64,000 nt of DNA from positions 54,186,587-54,250,586 of the forward strand of contig NC_057761.1 of NCBI RefSeq assembly GCF_010389155.1, read 5' to 3'. Shown one piece after another: positions 1 through 12,282 of this stretch. Each line of letters opens with the position of its first letter. Positions within the stretch are counted from its first letter, which is position 1. The position numbers were made by a program, and so were the translations under genes. The notes under the pieces are model-generated. The model made no database searches and had not been told where the DNA came from. It saw nothing but the letters and a program-made list of their open reading frames with translations. This DNA comes from Erigeron canadensis. Lineage: Eukaryota > Streptophyta > Magnoliopsida > Asterales > Asteraceae.

Positions 1-2
1 AG

Positions 3-1407
3 ACAGCCACTGAGTTGTTTAAGAACCATGATTTGACTTTTGTGGACCGCACAATCACCGAGACTAGTAAGTCTCATGACTATGACAAGTCTTCTTTAGC
101 ACTCGCTCCGTACGGTATGTACTGGCGAGTGCTGAAAAAGATTTGTACGGTTGAGATGCTCGTTGCTAAAAGGATCAACGAGTCAACTGATGTCAGAAGA
201 CGGTGTGTTGACAACATGCTAGCTTGGATTGAAAAGGATGGTAGTTTGGCTAAAGTCGGGAGTGGGGTTTATATCTCGAAATTTGTTTTTCTAGCATCGT
301 TTAACTTGCTAGGAAACCTCATGCTCTCACGTGACTTGGCTAACCCGGACTCTAAAGTTGGGTCGGAGTTTTTTGATTTGATGTTAGGATTGATGGAGTG
401 GGGTGGTCATCCTAATATATCAGATTTGTACCCATGGCTCAAATGGTTCGATTTGCAAGGGTTGAGAAAAAAAATGGACCGGGATATGGCAAAAGCAGTT
501 GCGATAGCAACCACGTGGGTGGATGAGAGAATGGAGGAGCGCCAAAAGGAAGCAGAGCGTCGCGGTGAGCAGAGGAAGGACTTCTTAGACGTGTTATTGG
601 ACTATGAAGGTACCGGAAAAGATGAGCCTGAAAAAATGTCCAAAAAGGACATCACCGTTTTCATTTTGGTAAGTGTTATTTGATCTTTTATTGGTTGGTT
701 AATAATGTCATATTAAAAAGTTCAGTTTCATATTAGTGAAGTCGAATTCTTATGTAATGAATTATTTCTTAATTTTTTTCTTAAAAACTGTTTAGGAAAT
801 ATTTTTGGCTGGTTCAGAGACAACCAGTAGCACCGTCGAGTGGGCCCTATCCGAGTTACTAAGATGCCCTGCAAAACTGACTCGGGCCAAAGACGAGCTT
901 GCATCTGTCGTTGGCCCAAACCAAAAACTTGAGGAGACTTCTATTGATAACCTTCCTTACCTGCAAGCCATAATAAAGGAAACTTTACGATTGCACGCAC
1001 CAATCCCATTCCTGGTCCCACGAAAGGCGGGACAAGACACTGATTTCATGGGATACCATATACCTAAAGGCACCCAGTTGTTTGTGAACGCGTGGGCCAT
1101 AGGGAGAGACCCCGAGTACTGGGAAAACCCGGACTCCTTTGAGCCTGAGAGGTTCTTAGGCTCAAAAATCGACTACAAAGGTCAAAACTATGAACTCATA
1201 CCATTTGGTGCTGGGAGAAGAATATGTGCGGGGATACCACTTGCACATCGTGTGTTGCATCTTGTGTTGGGTTCATTACTGCATGAGTTTGATTGGGAGC
1301 TTGAAAGCCATATGAGCGCGGACAAATTGGACATGAACGATCAACTTGGAATTGTTGTACGGAGACGACAACCACTGAAAGTGATACCTACAAAAGTGAA
1401 ATGTTAA
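3..1407 (+). CDS. Cytochrome P450, CYP76-like (5' end outside window)
   Basis: This is an ER-anchored heme-thiolate monooxygenase of plant specialised metabolism. It has two exons, 3-668 and 796-1407. The intron starts GTAAGT at 669, ends TTTAG at 795, and is phase 0. The reading frame is open to the left edge, so the membrane anchor and proline hinge lie outside. Visible P450 marks, in order, are the I-helix oxygen-binding motif AGSETT just after the intron, ETLR of the K-helix (ExxR), PERF, and the heme loop PFGAGRRICAG at about 1204-1236 with the axial cysteine. The stretch GLMEWGGHPNISDLYPWL before the F-G region resembles the CYP76 family, which includes terpenoid and iridoid oxidases. 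The substrate cannot be read from sequence. The gene looks intact within the window. The family call P450 is near certain; the CYP76 placement is from memory. Confidence 0.93.
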
Positions 1408-2096
1408 TTTATATATATATGTACATTTTATATGTAGACTTGTTGATGTTATACTTGACATTTTATGCAAGTTTAAGCTCATGTAATACTAGCTGTAGTA
1501 TAATTCTAATAATATGGCTTATAAACAGGGCTGGTTTGGGCTTTTTCCTCTGAATCTCAAATGGGTCTTTTGGGTCGAACAAGTCAAAGACACTTTTTCA
1601 TCTGAAATTAGACTTGTTTTAATTGGGCAACTGAGCCGACATTGTTGTCTGAGTATACTATAAATAAAAGGAGAGCATCTCATAATAAGAGATGAAGAAA
1701 TCAAGGATTAGTTGGAAGACAAGAGGTAAAGAAATTATCATATCAATATGTTTTTTGTATCATATATATCTTTGGTTAATATGCTTATTAATTGATTTCG
1801 ATTCACAGCGCTTCACGTTTTAACAAGAAATTATTAACGACACCTTACAATATGAACTTTTTTACAAGAGGGGCGGATTTAGTACATGTATGGCCATGTA
1901 CAATTTTCTCGTGCTATTGCCCATAAACATTTGAAAATCGAAGAACAAAACTATAGCAATCTGCATCATATGGCAGTAAACAGTAATTGACTATATTGAG
2001 TATACAATTATACAACATTTTGCCAATTACCCTGATTAATCACAAACTGGTTCACAACTATACATCCAAACCTTCCAAAACCGAACAATTAATATA
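1408..2096. other. Convergent intergenic region
   Basis: This holds the 3' flanks of the P450 and of the minus-strand DUF668 gene. There is a TATA-like run, CTATAAATAAAAGG, near 1658, but no open frame or recognisable RNA gene follows it. Nothing else is recognised. Confidence 0.5.
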
Positions 2097-3572
2097 TCAT
2101 TTGAATAAAGAAGGCACTATGGGAGATTTGTCAATGATTAATTCTTGACTAAACTTGAATACATAATGAAGTCCCACGAGAAGTTCCGTGATTGCAATCT
2201 CACTGGTTGCTTGATCTGCATAGTACAACGTCTGGACCAAAAGAACATTTCCCGCTGAACCGATTGGTTGCTGATTAAAATTTCTCTCAGAATACCATTT
2301 GATCATATTGTGAGCAAGTGGAGATAACCAATCTTGAATCCTTTGAAAGGATAACCTTTGATGTGACGCTATACCTTCTTCATTGGCTACCAAAGCTTCT
2401 TTTCTTGATAAACACAGTTTTTCTCTCAACAGCTCTTTAATATTTGTTGTTAACATATCATACAAGTCGTCTCGTGCGTTGGGACTCATACATCGAGGTG
2501 ACATTGCTAAAGTTTCAACAAAAATGATAATATTTGCGTAACGTAGAGCTAATGAAGTATTACCAAGTGTAGGTTCTTGAACATTTGACAATCTTTGTTT
2601 GGCGGAGACGTTGAAGAAATTAGTAGTAGCTTTCTTCATGTGATCAAAAACGTCATTTTGGAAGTTGACCCTGATAGGAAGAGTAGCATGAAGGGCTTGG
2701 CAACTTTGCGGTTTGGATGATGGGTGTCTCCCGCAAACGGGTGTATGTCCAAGATTTGACATGGATTTTTCAGATGGATAAACTGAAGCTCGTGTACAGG
2801 TAGAAATGGAATTCTTGCGTACAAAACAGCTACCATGAGGCAAAGTTACTACTACTTTAGAAGATCCAAATTCGTTAGAAATTCCAAAAACGATCTTGAT
2901 CCTCTCAGCTATCGTTAAAAGAGATCTAAGCAACAGTCTGACGATGTAGTCATAAGATCGAAACCAAGGAGACATTTCACGAAGCCCTGTTACCTCCTCA
3001 CGCTGCCATGTGACCTTCTGATGGAACTCTTGCATCTGCCCTTGATTCACACGGTTGGATTCCATTTTTATTAGCCTGGTCTCTTTCTCGGACAATGAGT
3101 CAAGTTGTTCAAGCAACTGTGACGTGCTATCAGTAAATCTTTTCATCTTTTTAACTCGTTTCTCCATTTTCTTCAGTCTATATTCCCATTCACACCATTT
3201 AGGATCAATCTCAAAAGGGTTATCAAAAACACGATCAAGGTTATGATATATCGGATCGACACACTTTTTACCAAGCCTGGCCACAGATGCAGCCACACCT
3301 CTCAAGATATCAATGATCTCTGCTAATGCAAGATTAATAAGATATGCTTGGTCGTCTGAAATAAGAGTACGAATGCCTGGTGAGTATCTGAGTTCTTGCT
3401 TTAGCAGTGACAGATTTCTATCACTTAAACAATGCCATAAGTTGACTACTTTACACATCAATTTTGAGACTTCAAACGACATGATCCCGATCATTGGGCT
3501 TTCAGGTTCCAAACCCTTATTTTTATGATGAGAGCTCCGAACCTTAGCAGAAAACCAGGATGAATCCTTCAT
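2097..3572 (-). CDS. DUF3475/DUF668 protein, PSK SIMULATOR (PSI)-like
   Basis: A single-exon gene of 491 aa. Residues about 28-85 fit DUF3475 (GIMSFEVSKLMCKVVNLW, then LISDDQAYLINLALAEI). A lysine-rich, probably coiled-coil section (EYRLKKMEKRVKKMK) lies near 130-180. Residues about 340-425 fit DUF668 (TLGNTSLALRYANIIIFVE, then SPNARDDLYDMLTTNIKELL). This domain pair defines the plant PSI family, whose members promote growth downstream of phytosulfokine signalling. The N-terminal glycine for myristoylation found in PSI1 is missing here, so this resembles the shorter, non-myristoylated branch. The chosen ATG is the first in frame. A donor-like CGGTGAG at 4510 and an acceptor-like CTAGAG just upstream of the ATG suggest a leader intron of roughly 900 bp. 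The biochemical function is unknown for the family. Confidence 0.85.
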   Translation of the reverse strand: MKDSSWFSAKVRSSHHKNKGLEPESPMIGIMSFEVSKLMCKVVNLWHCLSDRNLSLLKQELRYSPGIRTLISDDQAYLINLALAEIIDILRGVAASVARLGKKCVDPIYHNLDRVFDNPFEIDPKWCEWEYRLKKMEKRVKKMKRFTDSTSQLLEQLDSLSEKETRLIKMESNRVNQGQMQEFHQKVTWQREEVTGLREMSPWFRSYDYIVRLLLRSLLTIAERIKIVFGISNEFGSSKVVVTLPHGSCFVRKNSISTCTRASVYPSEKSMSNLGHTPVCGRHPSSKPQSCQALHATLPIRVNFQNDVFDHMKKATTNFFNVSAKQRLSNVQEPTLGNTSLALRYANIIIFVETLAMSPRCMSPNARDDLYDMLTTNIKELLREKLCLSRKEALVANEEGIASHQRLSFQRIQDWLSPLAHNMIKWYSERNFNQQPIGSAGNVLLVQTLYYADQATSEIAITELLVGLHYVFKFSQELIIDKSPIVPSLFK

Positions 3573-4992
3573 TGTACGTACCTCTAGATCTTTACTAATT
3601 TCTTTTCACTGGATAATTAGGCACGTAGCTAGTATCAGTAGCTAATTTACATACTGTAAAGAAACTTACTAACCCGTAAATTAAGAAATAGTGTAGTATT
3701 ATGGATGATTATCGATCAGAGAGCGTCAAAAAATTCATATAACCAACGTACGGCGTGAATAATTATATATATGTGTTCGACAAAGTTTGCTACAAAGGTC
3801 ACATGGCATCTCTAATTAAATGATCGATGCAACTGAGGCAGATGTATTAAAATTACGTGCTGTACGTATATGTTTTTTTAAGCAAAAATTAAGGCGGATT
3901 GAGTTGAAACTAAATTCCTTACTTAGATCATATCATTCCTCACAATGGAGATAATTTGTTCAGAAAGTTTTACACAAGCATGGGATCGATCGAATCAAAA
4001 AAATATTTTTGCAATCACATCATCATGAGTCGATCGATCAACAAAGCAACTAACAGCTACTGTAGCATATATTCAAATTCACCTAGCCAGCTTGTTCTAT
4101 GTGTATAGAACTTTCAATTTTGTATAACTTGTACACCCATAACATGACGTCATGTAAGATGACACGGTGCCGGTATGTAAAGTTAAAATAAAATCTTACG
4201 AAACAAGCTATACAGGAACAGGACTGAAATTTTAACACACACGATAAAATTAATTAGGCACTATATATGATGATAATTTTGAATTTGATGCGCGCGCACT
4301 AATTAGCCTGTATACAAATTAATAATACTACATACTACTTAAATACAACAAACTCATAACACCTTAAATTTGCCTCTTTAATTAATTGCATATTCAAATG
4401 ATCAAATATGTATATATGGTATATATGCATACTTAATATTAGGCATATAAGATTAGATTAGTACATATAAGTAGCTTGAATGAATTAAACATGCATGCAT
4501 GAAAACTCACCGAATAATTAATTACAGATCGAGAAGATGGAAACGGAAGTGATAGAGATGAGTTGGGTAGAGTTTTAATAGCAAGTATTTGACATTATTT
4601 TTGTTCGGTCAAAAATCGGAAAAAACGAAGGAATCTAGCTAGCTAGCTGGAGAGTTTTGTTTCATGCTAAACGATGTGTATATATGTTGCTTACTGCAGA
4701 AAGACGTACATATATGTGAAAACTAGGACCTAATGCAGAACAACTGTTCTTAGGTTTTACCATTTTTCTAGATTGTGATCAAATTAATTTTTGCCGCATG
4801 CAAATGTGGTCTTAGTAATGTTATTTCCATCTACACATGAAAGAGCAAATCCTTTAAGGCATTGCCAAGATTCAAACCCGGCGTTGACGATCAAAATTGG
4901 AAGTGTTAGCCATTTATCCCCTCTAACTTTCAAAAAAAAAAAAATCTCTTACGTATTACAACTACTAATTAAATGTAATTATACTCACTACT
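3573..4992 (-). promoter_or_regulatory. Upstream region of the PSI-like gene, probable 5'-UTR intron
   Basis: No open frame is present. On the minus strand a consensus-like donor (GTGAGT) begins at 4510, and an AG acceptor lies about 10-15 bases before the ATG at 3572. This would make most of 3590-4510 a leader intron, with the transcription start near 4550-4650. This is inferred from splice signals only. Confidence 0.4.
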
Positions 4993-5413
4993 CACTACAA
5001 ATAATATTACATCTGTCCACACTTTTAGTTAATGTGAACAAATTAAAAAAAATTCACGCTTTTATGTGTGTAAAAATATGGAGAAATAAAAGTGTGTAGA
5101 ATTTAATGCACAATTAAAATTGTGGTATTCTAAAAGTTCACACTTTTTAGTGTAGACTTTCATATATTTAATTTGTCACACCATGTTTGTTCATGTCACA
5201 TATTTAGTTAGTGTGGACAATTGTGGTGTTACAAGTTAAATATGAAAGTTCACACTAACTAAAAAGTGTGAACTTTTATTATATCACAATTTTAAATATG
5301 GATTAATTTCTGTACATTTTTAATTCTCCATATTTTTACCCACATAATTAAAAGCATAAAAGTATGACAAATTTTTACATACACAAAAGTGTAAACAAAT
5401 ATTATTTGTCGTG
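4993..5413. mobile_element. Foldback MITE with CACTA-type ends
   Basis: The element is a single long imperfect palindrome of 421 bp. It opens CACTACAAATAATATT and closes with the complement of CACGACAAATAATATT. The arms match through shared blocks such as GTAAAAATATGGAGAA and AAAGTTCACACTTTTTAGT, centred near 5195. It is flanked by a direct 3-bp duplication, ACT at 4990-4992 and ACT at 5414-5416. CACTA termini plus a 3-bp duplication are diagnostic of the CACTA (En/Spm) superfamily. There is no coding capacity. Confidence 0.8.
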
Positions 5414-6700
5414 ACTCCTACTGCACGATATAGATACCATTAATTAGTTAGGGGTTTTGTTAAACAAAGCCCTTACGGCTTTCGTTAAGGTGTATTAAAT
5501 AGTTGTACACTTATCATAAAATTCAGGGGTGGGCTTTTGATATGATCAAAACGTACAACTTTTTATTAGTTAATTTATGATGTTTGATGTTAATAAATTT
5601 TTATGTTTTATTCATCTGATTTCTTTTGATTTTATTTGTTACGTACGTTGTATATTAAGATTATTATGTAGTTTTTGCTATAAATGTACGTTGTATCTTA
5701 TCTGGGTAATTTGTTATTAAGTGTAAAATCTTTGTTGACATCTTATCCATGATTTTATTTGTTACTAATATATATATTATACGTATTCAAATATTTGTTA
5801 AAATCATGTTTACAATGTCAAACAAAGTGTTCAAAGATACAGCTCACGACTAAATTATAATTTCTTGGTGTACAAACGTACATTGTAAAATTTACAATTC
5901 CAAAACGATTGGGATTAATTAAATATCTTTCTTAACGTACACTAATTAAATAATAACCTAGATAAATATGTTAAACAACATATATATGCTATACAAAATG
6001 AAATATGTCATTTATATGGAACGAAACAAACAAGTAAAGCTAGCAAGTGAGTAATCTGTAATTCTCAAGGTTGTTTTGGTTGATAATTCCAAATATAATT
6101 CAATCTCAAGTCGTCGGAGGTTTCTTAATTAGTCCATTCTCATTTCTTAATTAATTAGTCCACTCTCATAGTCTCATGTCAAGTCGTCGTCCGAGGTCCT
6201 TATTTTCTTTTAACAATTATATATGGTGTTAATTTAAACTTTGGTTGATAATTTTGATACGACACCGTGACTAGCTTAATTTTAAACCAACAACCAATTA
6301 TTCTCAAATACAGGCCCAAACATAATCTCAAGCGTCCATCATGGATGCAAGATTTGTGATGAATCCGATAGAGCTCACGATTTTTTGATAAGTATTAATC
6401 ACACTACTCCGCAATTACATACGGAGTAGCAATATCATTACAATTACATGATAATTAGGCTTTATTAAAACTAGCTAGCTCCCAACTAATAGTTTCTTTC
6501 TTAAGTCTACTTTCTTACCATACAAAAACGATAACTTTAATGTCACAAAACACTTTGTCAATACCAATCTTCGTGTTATGAAAAATATCTCATTCCGAGC
6601 TTTTCAGAGACACCAATAATAAGTTAATATATAAAAGCTTTAAGAACCTTGGGGTATGCAAATATTACAGCAAAGATATATAATCCATGTTATCCACACC

Positions 6701-7013
6701 GGTTTAGTTTTATAAGTTTTCAGCAATAACTTTATAACGACTAATTAAGATTGGACAAAAAATGGCATTTTCTAAATAAAAGATTATGAAATATGGTAAT
6801 TTCCTAGTAAGAGACGTATTCATTTGACCATATATACTACAGTACTATGCTATTGTTAGGCAAGGATGTTTCCACATAGGTTTAGTTTTACAAGTGTTCA
6901 ACAATAACTTTACAATGACACGAGCATGGACAAAAAATGGCATTTTCTAAATAAAAGAATATGAAATATTGTACCTTGACGTATCCATATTATGCTATTG
7001 TTAGACATGAATG
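6701..7013. repeat. Imperfect tandem duplication, period 178 bp
   Basis: The block beginning GGTTTAGTTTTATAAG at 6701 recurs as GGTTTAGTTTTACAAG at 6879. Both copies share GGACAAAAAATGGCATTTTC and TATGCTATTGTTAG. The second copy is shortened internally. Confidence 0.7.
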
Positions 7014-7363
7014 ATTGTTTTAAGTTTAGTTATATATCTATTTTGTATGTATTTGATATGGACATTTGTAGATTTAGGCAATGAATCCATATGTGTATTT
7101 CTAGTTTAGTCCGGCAGAGATATTTACATACCTGATACCAGTCATTTTCGAAAAACAAAAGATTGGACATTTTAGGCCCACTAAAATTAAATTGGGCCAA
7201 ATCCATATTTAGACGGAGCTTTATGCACGTGTCGTATAGCAAGGACATATTTCTGTTTTTGTGCTTTTTACTAAATGAGAGAAAACATATGTGCATTGTA
7301 GGTCATAGAGTGTGATAGTGAAATGCCTTAGTTATACAGGCCACGTCCTCGTATTTAAAAATT

Positions 7364-7480
7364 CGTCGAAAATATATCGAATGACATCTCTAACGAAAGA
7401 GCATGGAATTTTAAGAATACCCATATAATTTTTCTAATTTATCGATGTATGGTTTTTGAGATAAAAGATCTTGAATAAAT
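7364..7480. mobile_element. Relic of the Mutator-type foldback family
   Basis: The sequence TATCGAATGACATCTCTAAC, followed by GAATTTTAAGAATACCCAT and GAGATAAAA, is a diverged version of the right arm of the element at 55810-56737 (about 56520-56610). The termini are not preserved. Confidence 0.5.
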
Positions 7481-8384
7481 TAAAGAAATAAAATGGTTTA
7501 TTAAGAATGGGTTGGACGAGCTGCGTGTAGGACCGAGTGTAGTATCCGTTGCATTGTATTTAAAAAAATCAAAAAGAAGTCTACAAAGAGGCGAGTAAAA
7601 GGTCTTAATGCTTTGGAACATGCTGAGGTGGCATTTTAGACAAATTTAGGAAGGGGCTTATTAAGAAGGCCTTATATGTTTCAAATTCTCCATTTTAGAC
7701 AACTTTATTGCCTTATACATATACAACAAACTCCTTGAAATATATAGATTATGGTCTAACTTATAATAATTTTTGATATATGTGATAACTTTTTGAATAT
7801 AACTTCAGCTTCTAAGTGTACGTTTCCAAAAAAACAGAAGTTAATTAAAATTTTAAATTGGTCACACTCACACTATCATATGTCGATGTGATTTATGTTT
7901 GACTTAATTGTGTAAGTTTTGTTGGCAAAGTTTAGGGGCTAATTTGCATTTAATCAAAACTTGTAGTATTAAACTAGGAGAGTAGGAGACTATTGTATTA
8001 CATTGCAGAGTCTAGGGACACATTTTATAATTATGGTCCAATTAGGTTCAGAATAAATGAATCGGTGATTCGGTGCTAAGAAAACCCCAAACACATTTTA
8101 TAATTATGAATATCGGAGGAAGACGACGTTTCAGGTGCGGCGGTTCGGAAATAACCATCACACGTTGGGCTATAAGTAGGTTAGTTTTTGTTCCTTTTTG
8201 TTTTTGTTCTCTCCAATATTACAAGTTCCTTTTATAATCGCATACGATTTGTATATGATGTTGTTTTAGTGTAAATAGAAAGGAATTGTTGCATATATTT
8301 CATTATAATCGTGCGTATTGTCGATCGATTTCTAAGGGTTTAAAAACACATATCCTCAATCCTTTATTACATATATAGCCTAAA

Positions 8385-9024
8385 ATGGCAGCAGCCGCCG
8401 CCGTGAAGTACAAAATGCAATACTACGGTCGTTGCGAAACCACAGCAGAATACGACGTAATCGTAGATGGGGAGCCATTCGAAACATGGGTGACACATTG
8501 TCCGTACAAAGTCGAAGAATGGATACGAGGAACCGAGAACTAGAACCATCGTCGTCTACACCGTCTAATAGTCGGTCTGGATATCGAATGGCGGCCAAAT
8601 ACCATCAAGGGTCAGCAAAACCCGGTGGCTATCCTCCAGATTTTCGTCAGTAGACGCTGTTTAATCTACCAATTCCGAAAAAATGTTAGGGTCCCTAAAG
8701 TATTGAAAAAGCTTTTGAAAAACCCTGATTACACATTTGTTGGGGTTGGTATTGAGCATGATAAGCAGAAGTTGTTTAGAGACCATGGTTTGGAAGTTGG
8801 GAAAGTGATGGATTTACGCGAAAAAGCGGCGTATGAGTTGACTGATGTGGAGCTAAAGAAAGCTGGAATGAAGAAACTGGGTGAGGTGATTTTGGGTAAG
8901 GAAGTTGATCATGGGAAAGTGTTGGGGGTGAGAATGAGTGATTGGGAGGAGAAATGTTTTGTCTAATGATCAAGTTCTGTATGCCTGTCTTGATGCTTAT
9001 TTTTCTTTTGCAATTGGGAGGTAA
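8385..9024 (+). pseudogene. Werner-like 3'-5' exonuclease (DEDDy), disrupted
   Basis: This is a single-exon gene related to the exonuclease domain of Werner helicase. In plants such proteins are stand-alone 3'-5' exonucleases. It starts ATGGCAGCAGCC, and the first 52 codons run to an in-frame TAG at 8541-8543. The same frame continues with LIVGLDIEWRPN, the Exo I motif with catalytic Asp and Glu, then TFVGVGIEHDKQKL and the DLRE block. It stops at a TAA just after CFV (8964-8966). One frame over, the expected ending continues as NDQVLYACLDAYFSFAIGR, the Exo III motif with the catalytic Tyr and Asp, and stops at 9022-9024. So there is one nonsense codon and one small indel in an otherwise complete domain. 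It is a recent pseudogene, or these are sequence errors. An intact paralogue elsewhere is expected. Confidence 0.85.
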
Positions 9025-10565
9025 TTGGAGTCATGGTATGATTAGTTTAGTAGCAGCTGGCTAGCTAACTAGATTGGGTTATTATGAACATGTGTTCTTG
9101 ATCATAGCTCCACTAGAATTATGTAGATTACTTAGTTTGGTGTCTGTTTAGTTAGCTAAGTATGTTTAGTTCTTCTTATTGTACTTCTGAATCTTTGTTT
9201 CTTAATATTAAGGCTCACTGGAATCAGGTTGGTATTCTTATTGCAAGAGTTGGTATTGTTATCCGTTTATGTGTAAATGTGTTTTGATTATGTTTAACAA
9301 CCCCGAGACCAGTGCTTCATAGCATCTTTACAACAGGCCTCAAGTTCGAAAACTTGGTTGTAGCCAAGGCTAAAAATCATTCGGAATTAAAACTCTTGAA
9401 GGTTTTAATTCTCTGGTAACGGGCCATGAAGTTGAATAACTTTTGGATGGTTATGTAACTTTTCGAATGGTTCAATAGGTTACCCAAAGTTCAAAGAGTA
9501 TATTGTAAATTATAGATGAAGTCAGTTGAATATAAAATTTCATTTTTGTTTACCAGACTGGCCTGCCTGGTAATTAGGGTCACAAATCTGGTTCATTTCA
9601 AGCAAAAGATCCGGTGGGACATCTTTGTAATTGTGAAACAAGACATCTAAGCTAGGTAAAAGAATTTTAACTGGACCGTTTATTAATAATAATTCTGTTA
9701 TTTCCTTCCATGAAAGGGAATTTTGATTCGGAAGCATGAGTGTGAAGTGATTCAGTAACTCCATGACCATTTCATGCATAATAGTCATTTTTCAATTGGG
9801 AGGCAATTGGAGGCATGGTATGATTAGTTGATTAAGTGGCTAGCTAGCTTTTGTTATCATGAAAATGTATTTTTGGTTGTATTTTATTAGAATTATGTGG
9901 ATTACTTTGGTGTTTGTTTAGTTATCTAAGCATATTTAGTTGATAAATAGATCTTTCTTAATGTACTTCTTAATCTTGTTACTTAATGTTAAGGGTTATT
10001 AGAATTATGTTGGTATTGTTATTGCAAAAGTTGAGATTTGATGTATCTTTCTTAATCTTGTGTTCTGATTCATTTAAGTTTTAACCACCCGTGTACTAGT
10101 GGTTCTTACGATCTTCACAATATGTCTCAAGTTCGAATACCTAGTTGAGAATCCTTTTGCTAGTGGTTCTTAGGATCTTTGCTGTATAATTTTTCCTCTT
10201 TTTACCAGACTGGCGCTGGCCTGACCTGTAAAAGTTTAAAACCTAAAGCTATTGAAAACCCAGGATCAAAGAGAGACCTATACAGTCTTGGTTGGTCTAA
10301 ACTAGTTCGGGTTAATTGGTTTTAACCGCCAGAGTTGGTTATTGGCCTCACAAATCTGGTTCATTTCAAGCAAAAGAACCGGCTGGATCACTTTGTCATT
10401 GTGAAACAAGAATTTCATCCGTGGAAAAGAATTTCAAAGTTTACAACTGGACATGCAAATATGTGATGGTTTTGTTATTTCCATCAATGGAAGGGCATTT
10501 CATCCCAACTTTGGAAGCCATGAGGGTTAAGTGATTCACTAACTCGATGACCATTTCATGCATTG
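9006..10565. repeat. Tandem duplication of about 770-785 bp
   Basis: The block that begins inside the last codons of the exonuclease relic (CAATTGGGAGGTAATTGGAG, 9011) recurs at about 9795 (CAATTGGGAGGCAATTGGAG). Later blocks recur with a similar offset, for example CACAAATCTGGTTCATTTCA at 9581 and 10349. Each unit contains a tRNA-like segment with a box B resembling GTTCGAATACC (near 9350 and 10130), possibly a SINE. The minus-strand frame 9540-9788 (82 aa) is open only in the first copy; the second copy is broken. I do not recognise that peptide. Confidence 0.75.
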
Positions 10566-11640
10566 TTATTAATACTTAGCTAATCACCGATTACTAATTG
10601 ACTGACATATGTTGTTATACCTTATTGATTTATGAGCTTCTTTTTTTATATATGCGATCAGCACGCTATTACTTGAAAAAGTAAGTTGATTTCGGTTTAG
10701 ATTTCATAAAATGGATTATGGTTTGTTTTGGTCCTTGGAAACTTTGAGATCACATAGAGCAACAAAAGACTTTAAATTGAGATTGGGCCGGATATTTTTC
10801 GGGTGCAGACCAAAAAATTTTGTTTTCCAATTACTTTGTAGATCATTTTAATTCGTTTATCGATCAAAACTTGAAAATTCTATGTGTTGACATGAAACAC
10901 ATTCAGATGTGAGCACTACTATCGTAGATGTTCATTTTCCCCTGTCCCCAAAAGGCCCAAATGACAATAAATGGGTTAAAGAGTATATATACAAACTAAA
11001 GGGTTATTGAAATTGAATTTACATATGTTTGGATGTTCCTATACTTTTATATACTAAGCAAATGCATTTGTAATATACAAAGTCTGCTCCGATACAATAA
11101 TAAAACATAGATACCAAAACGCATAGTTTGTTTCTCCAAAATACTTTGGACGTGGAATAAGCAACCAATAAGTCAAAAGCTAAAAATTCTTGATTAGCAA
11201 TTACTATATTATGAAATCTTAAGAATGAGTATTTAGAGAGATTTACTCTGAATAAGTTGCAAAAGAATAATTTGGAGATTGGTTAGGCACAAAATTTCTT
11301 GATTCTCCAAACAAAATAAAAAAATAATATGTCCCATACATTAAACATCTAGCTATATCGTTCACTTAACGTCTTCTATATCTATTGATGATCTTGGTGG
11401 ATCGAAATTTATGAAATCGGATCATTCATTGTCATGGCTAGCTAGACACAAGTTTTAAACACACAAACCTCATCCAAATTTCAACTTCACATAAAACTGG
11501 TCAACAAACACAAAAGTTGATAACTTTTATCATTAATCCACAATTTAATTAATATGACTCTATAAACTATATGGATTATTCCCTTTAACAAGAATAAAAA
11601 AGGAAATTAACAAGCACGTACATTGATCAGAAAGTAAAAT
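10566..11640. other. Intergenic, 3' flank of peroxiredoxin gene
   Basis: AT-rich sequence. I see no gene or element ends. The part nearest 11640 would be the peroxiredoxin 3' UTR. Confidence 0.5.
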
Positions 11641-12282
11641 TTAAAGAAGAGCAAGAATATCGTCAGCACTGCTAGAAGTAAAAGCACCACCTTCTTCCAG
11701 ATTCAAAACCTTAACCACGCCATCTTCAACCAGCATCGCATATCTTCTGGACCTCACCCCCAATCCAATCGCATTATCACTTAAATCCAATTCACACCCA
11801 ATTGCTTTCGTGAAATCGCCGTTTCCATCGCTCAACATCAAAACCTCATCACCCACATTCCTGTCAGCCTTCCATGCTTTCATCACGAATGCGTCATTCA
11901 CCGAAATACACGCTATCGTGTTCACCCCTTTTTTCTTTAACTCCGATGATTTCTCAACGAATCCCGGCAGGTGTTTTTGTGAACACGTGGGTGTGAATGC
12001 ACCCGGGACAGCGAATAATATTGTTTTTTTGGATTTTGTTAAGTCTGAGATTGTTGTTGTTTGGAGTTCGTTGTCAGAGTCGAAATAGGATAATGTGGCA
12101 TCTGGGAGTTTGTCTCCGACGGAGATTATGGCGGTTATTGTTTTTTTGGTGGATTTGAGGGTGTGGCGGCGGAGGGTGGTAGGGTGGAGAGAGTATGAAA
12201 AGGTGGCGGAGATGCGGTGGGGTTTGGTGGTGGAAGTGAGGCCGGAGAATGGGAATGCGGGTGGTGATGTTATGGTGGCCAT
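11641..12282 (-). CDS. PRXIIE: Peroxiredoxin IIE, chloroplastic
   Basis: A single-exon gene of 213 aa. The first ~52 residues are rich in Ser, Thr and basic residues with few acids, as in a chloroplast transit peptide. The mature part is a type II (Prx5-like) thiol peroxidase. The signature [10 protein letters not shown] carries the PxxxTxxC active site with peroxidatic C100. C125 in [10 protein letters not shown] lies 25 residues later, the spacing of the resolving cysteine in plant type II enzymes. The conserved active-site Arg is in SRRYA (about 179-180). The enzyme reduces H2O2 and alkyl hydroperoxides in the stroma, using glutathione/glutaredoxin or thioredoxin. The intronless structure fits the PRXIIE branch. 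No lesion is seen. Confidence 0.93.
   Translation of the reverse strand: MATITSPPAFPFSGLTSTTKPHRISATFSYSLHPTTLRRHTLKSTKKTITAIISVGDKLPDATLSYFDSDNELQTTTISDLTKSKKTILFAVPGAFTPTCSQKHLPGFVEKSSELKKKGVNTIACISVNDAFVMKAWKADRNVGDEVLMLSDGNGDFTKAIGCELDLSDNAIGLGVRSRRYAMLVEDGVVKVLNLEEGGAFTSSSADDILALL

Larger units (their letters stand above)
5417..8384. other. AT-rich spacer with short duplications
   Basis: No gene is recognised. It contains a 178-bp imperfect tandem duplication (about 6700-7013) and a relic of the Mutator-type foldback family at 7364-7480. The last few hundred bases would be the promoter of the exonuclease relic. Confidence 0.5.
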
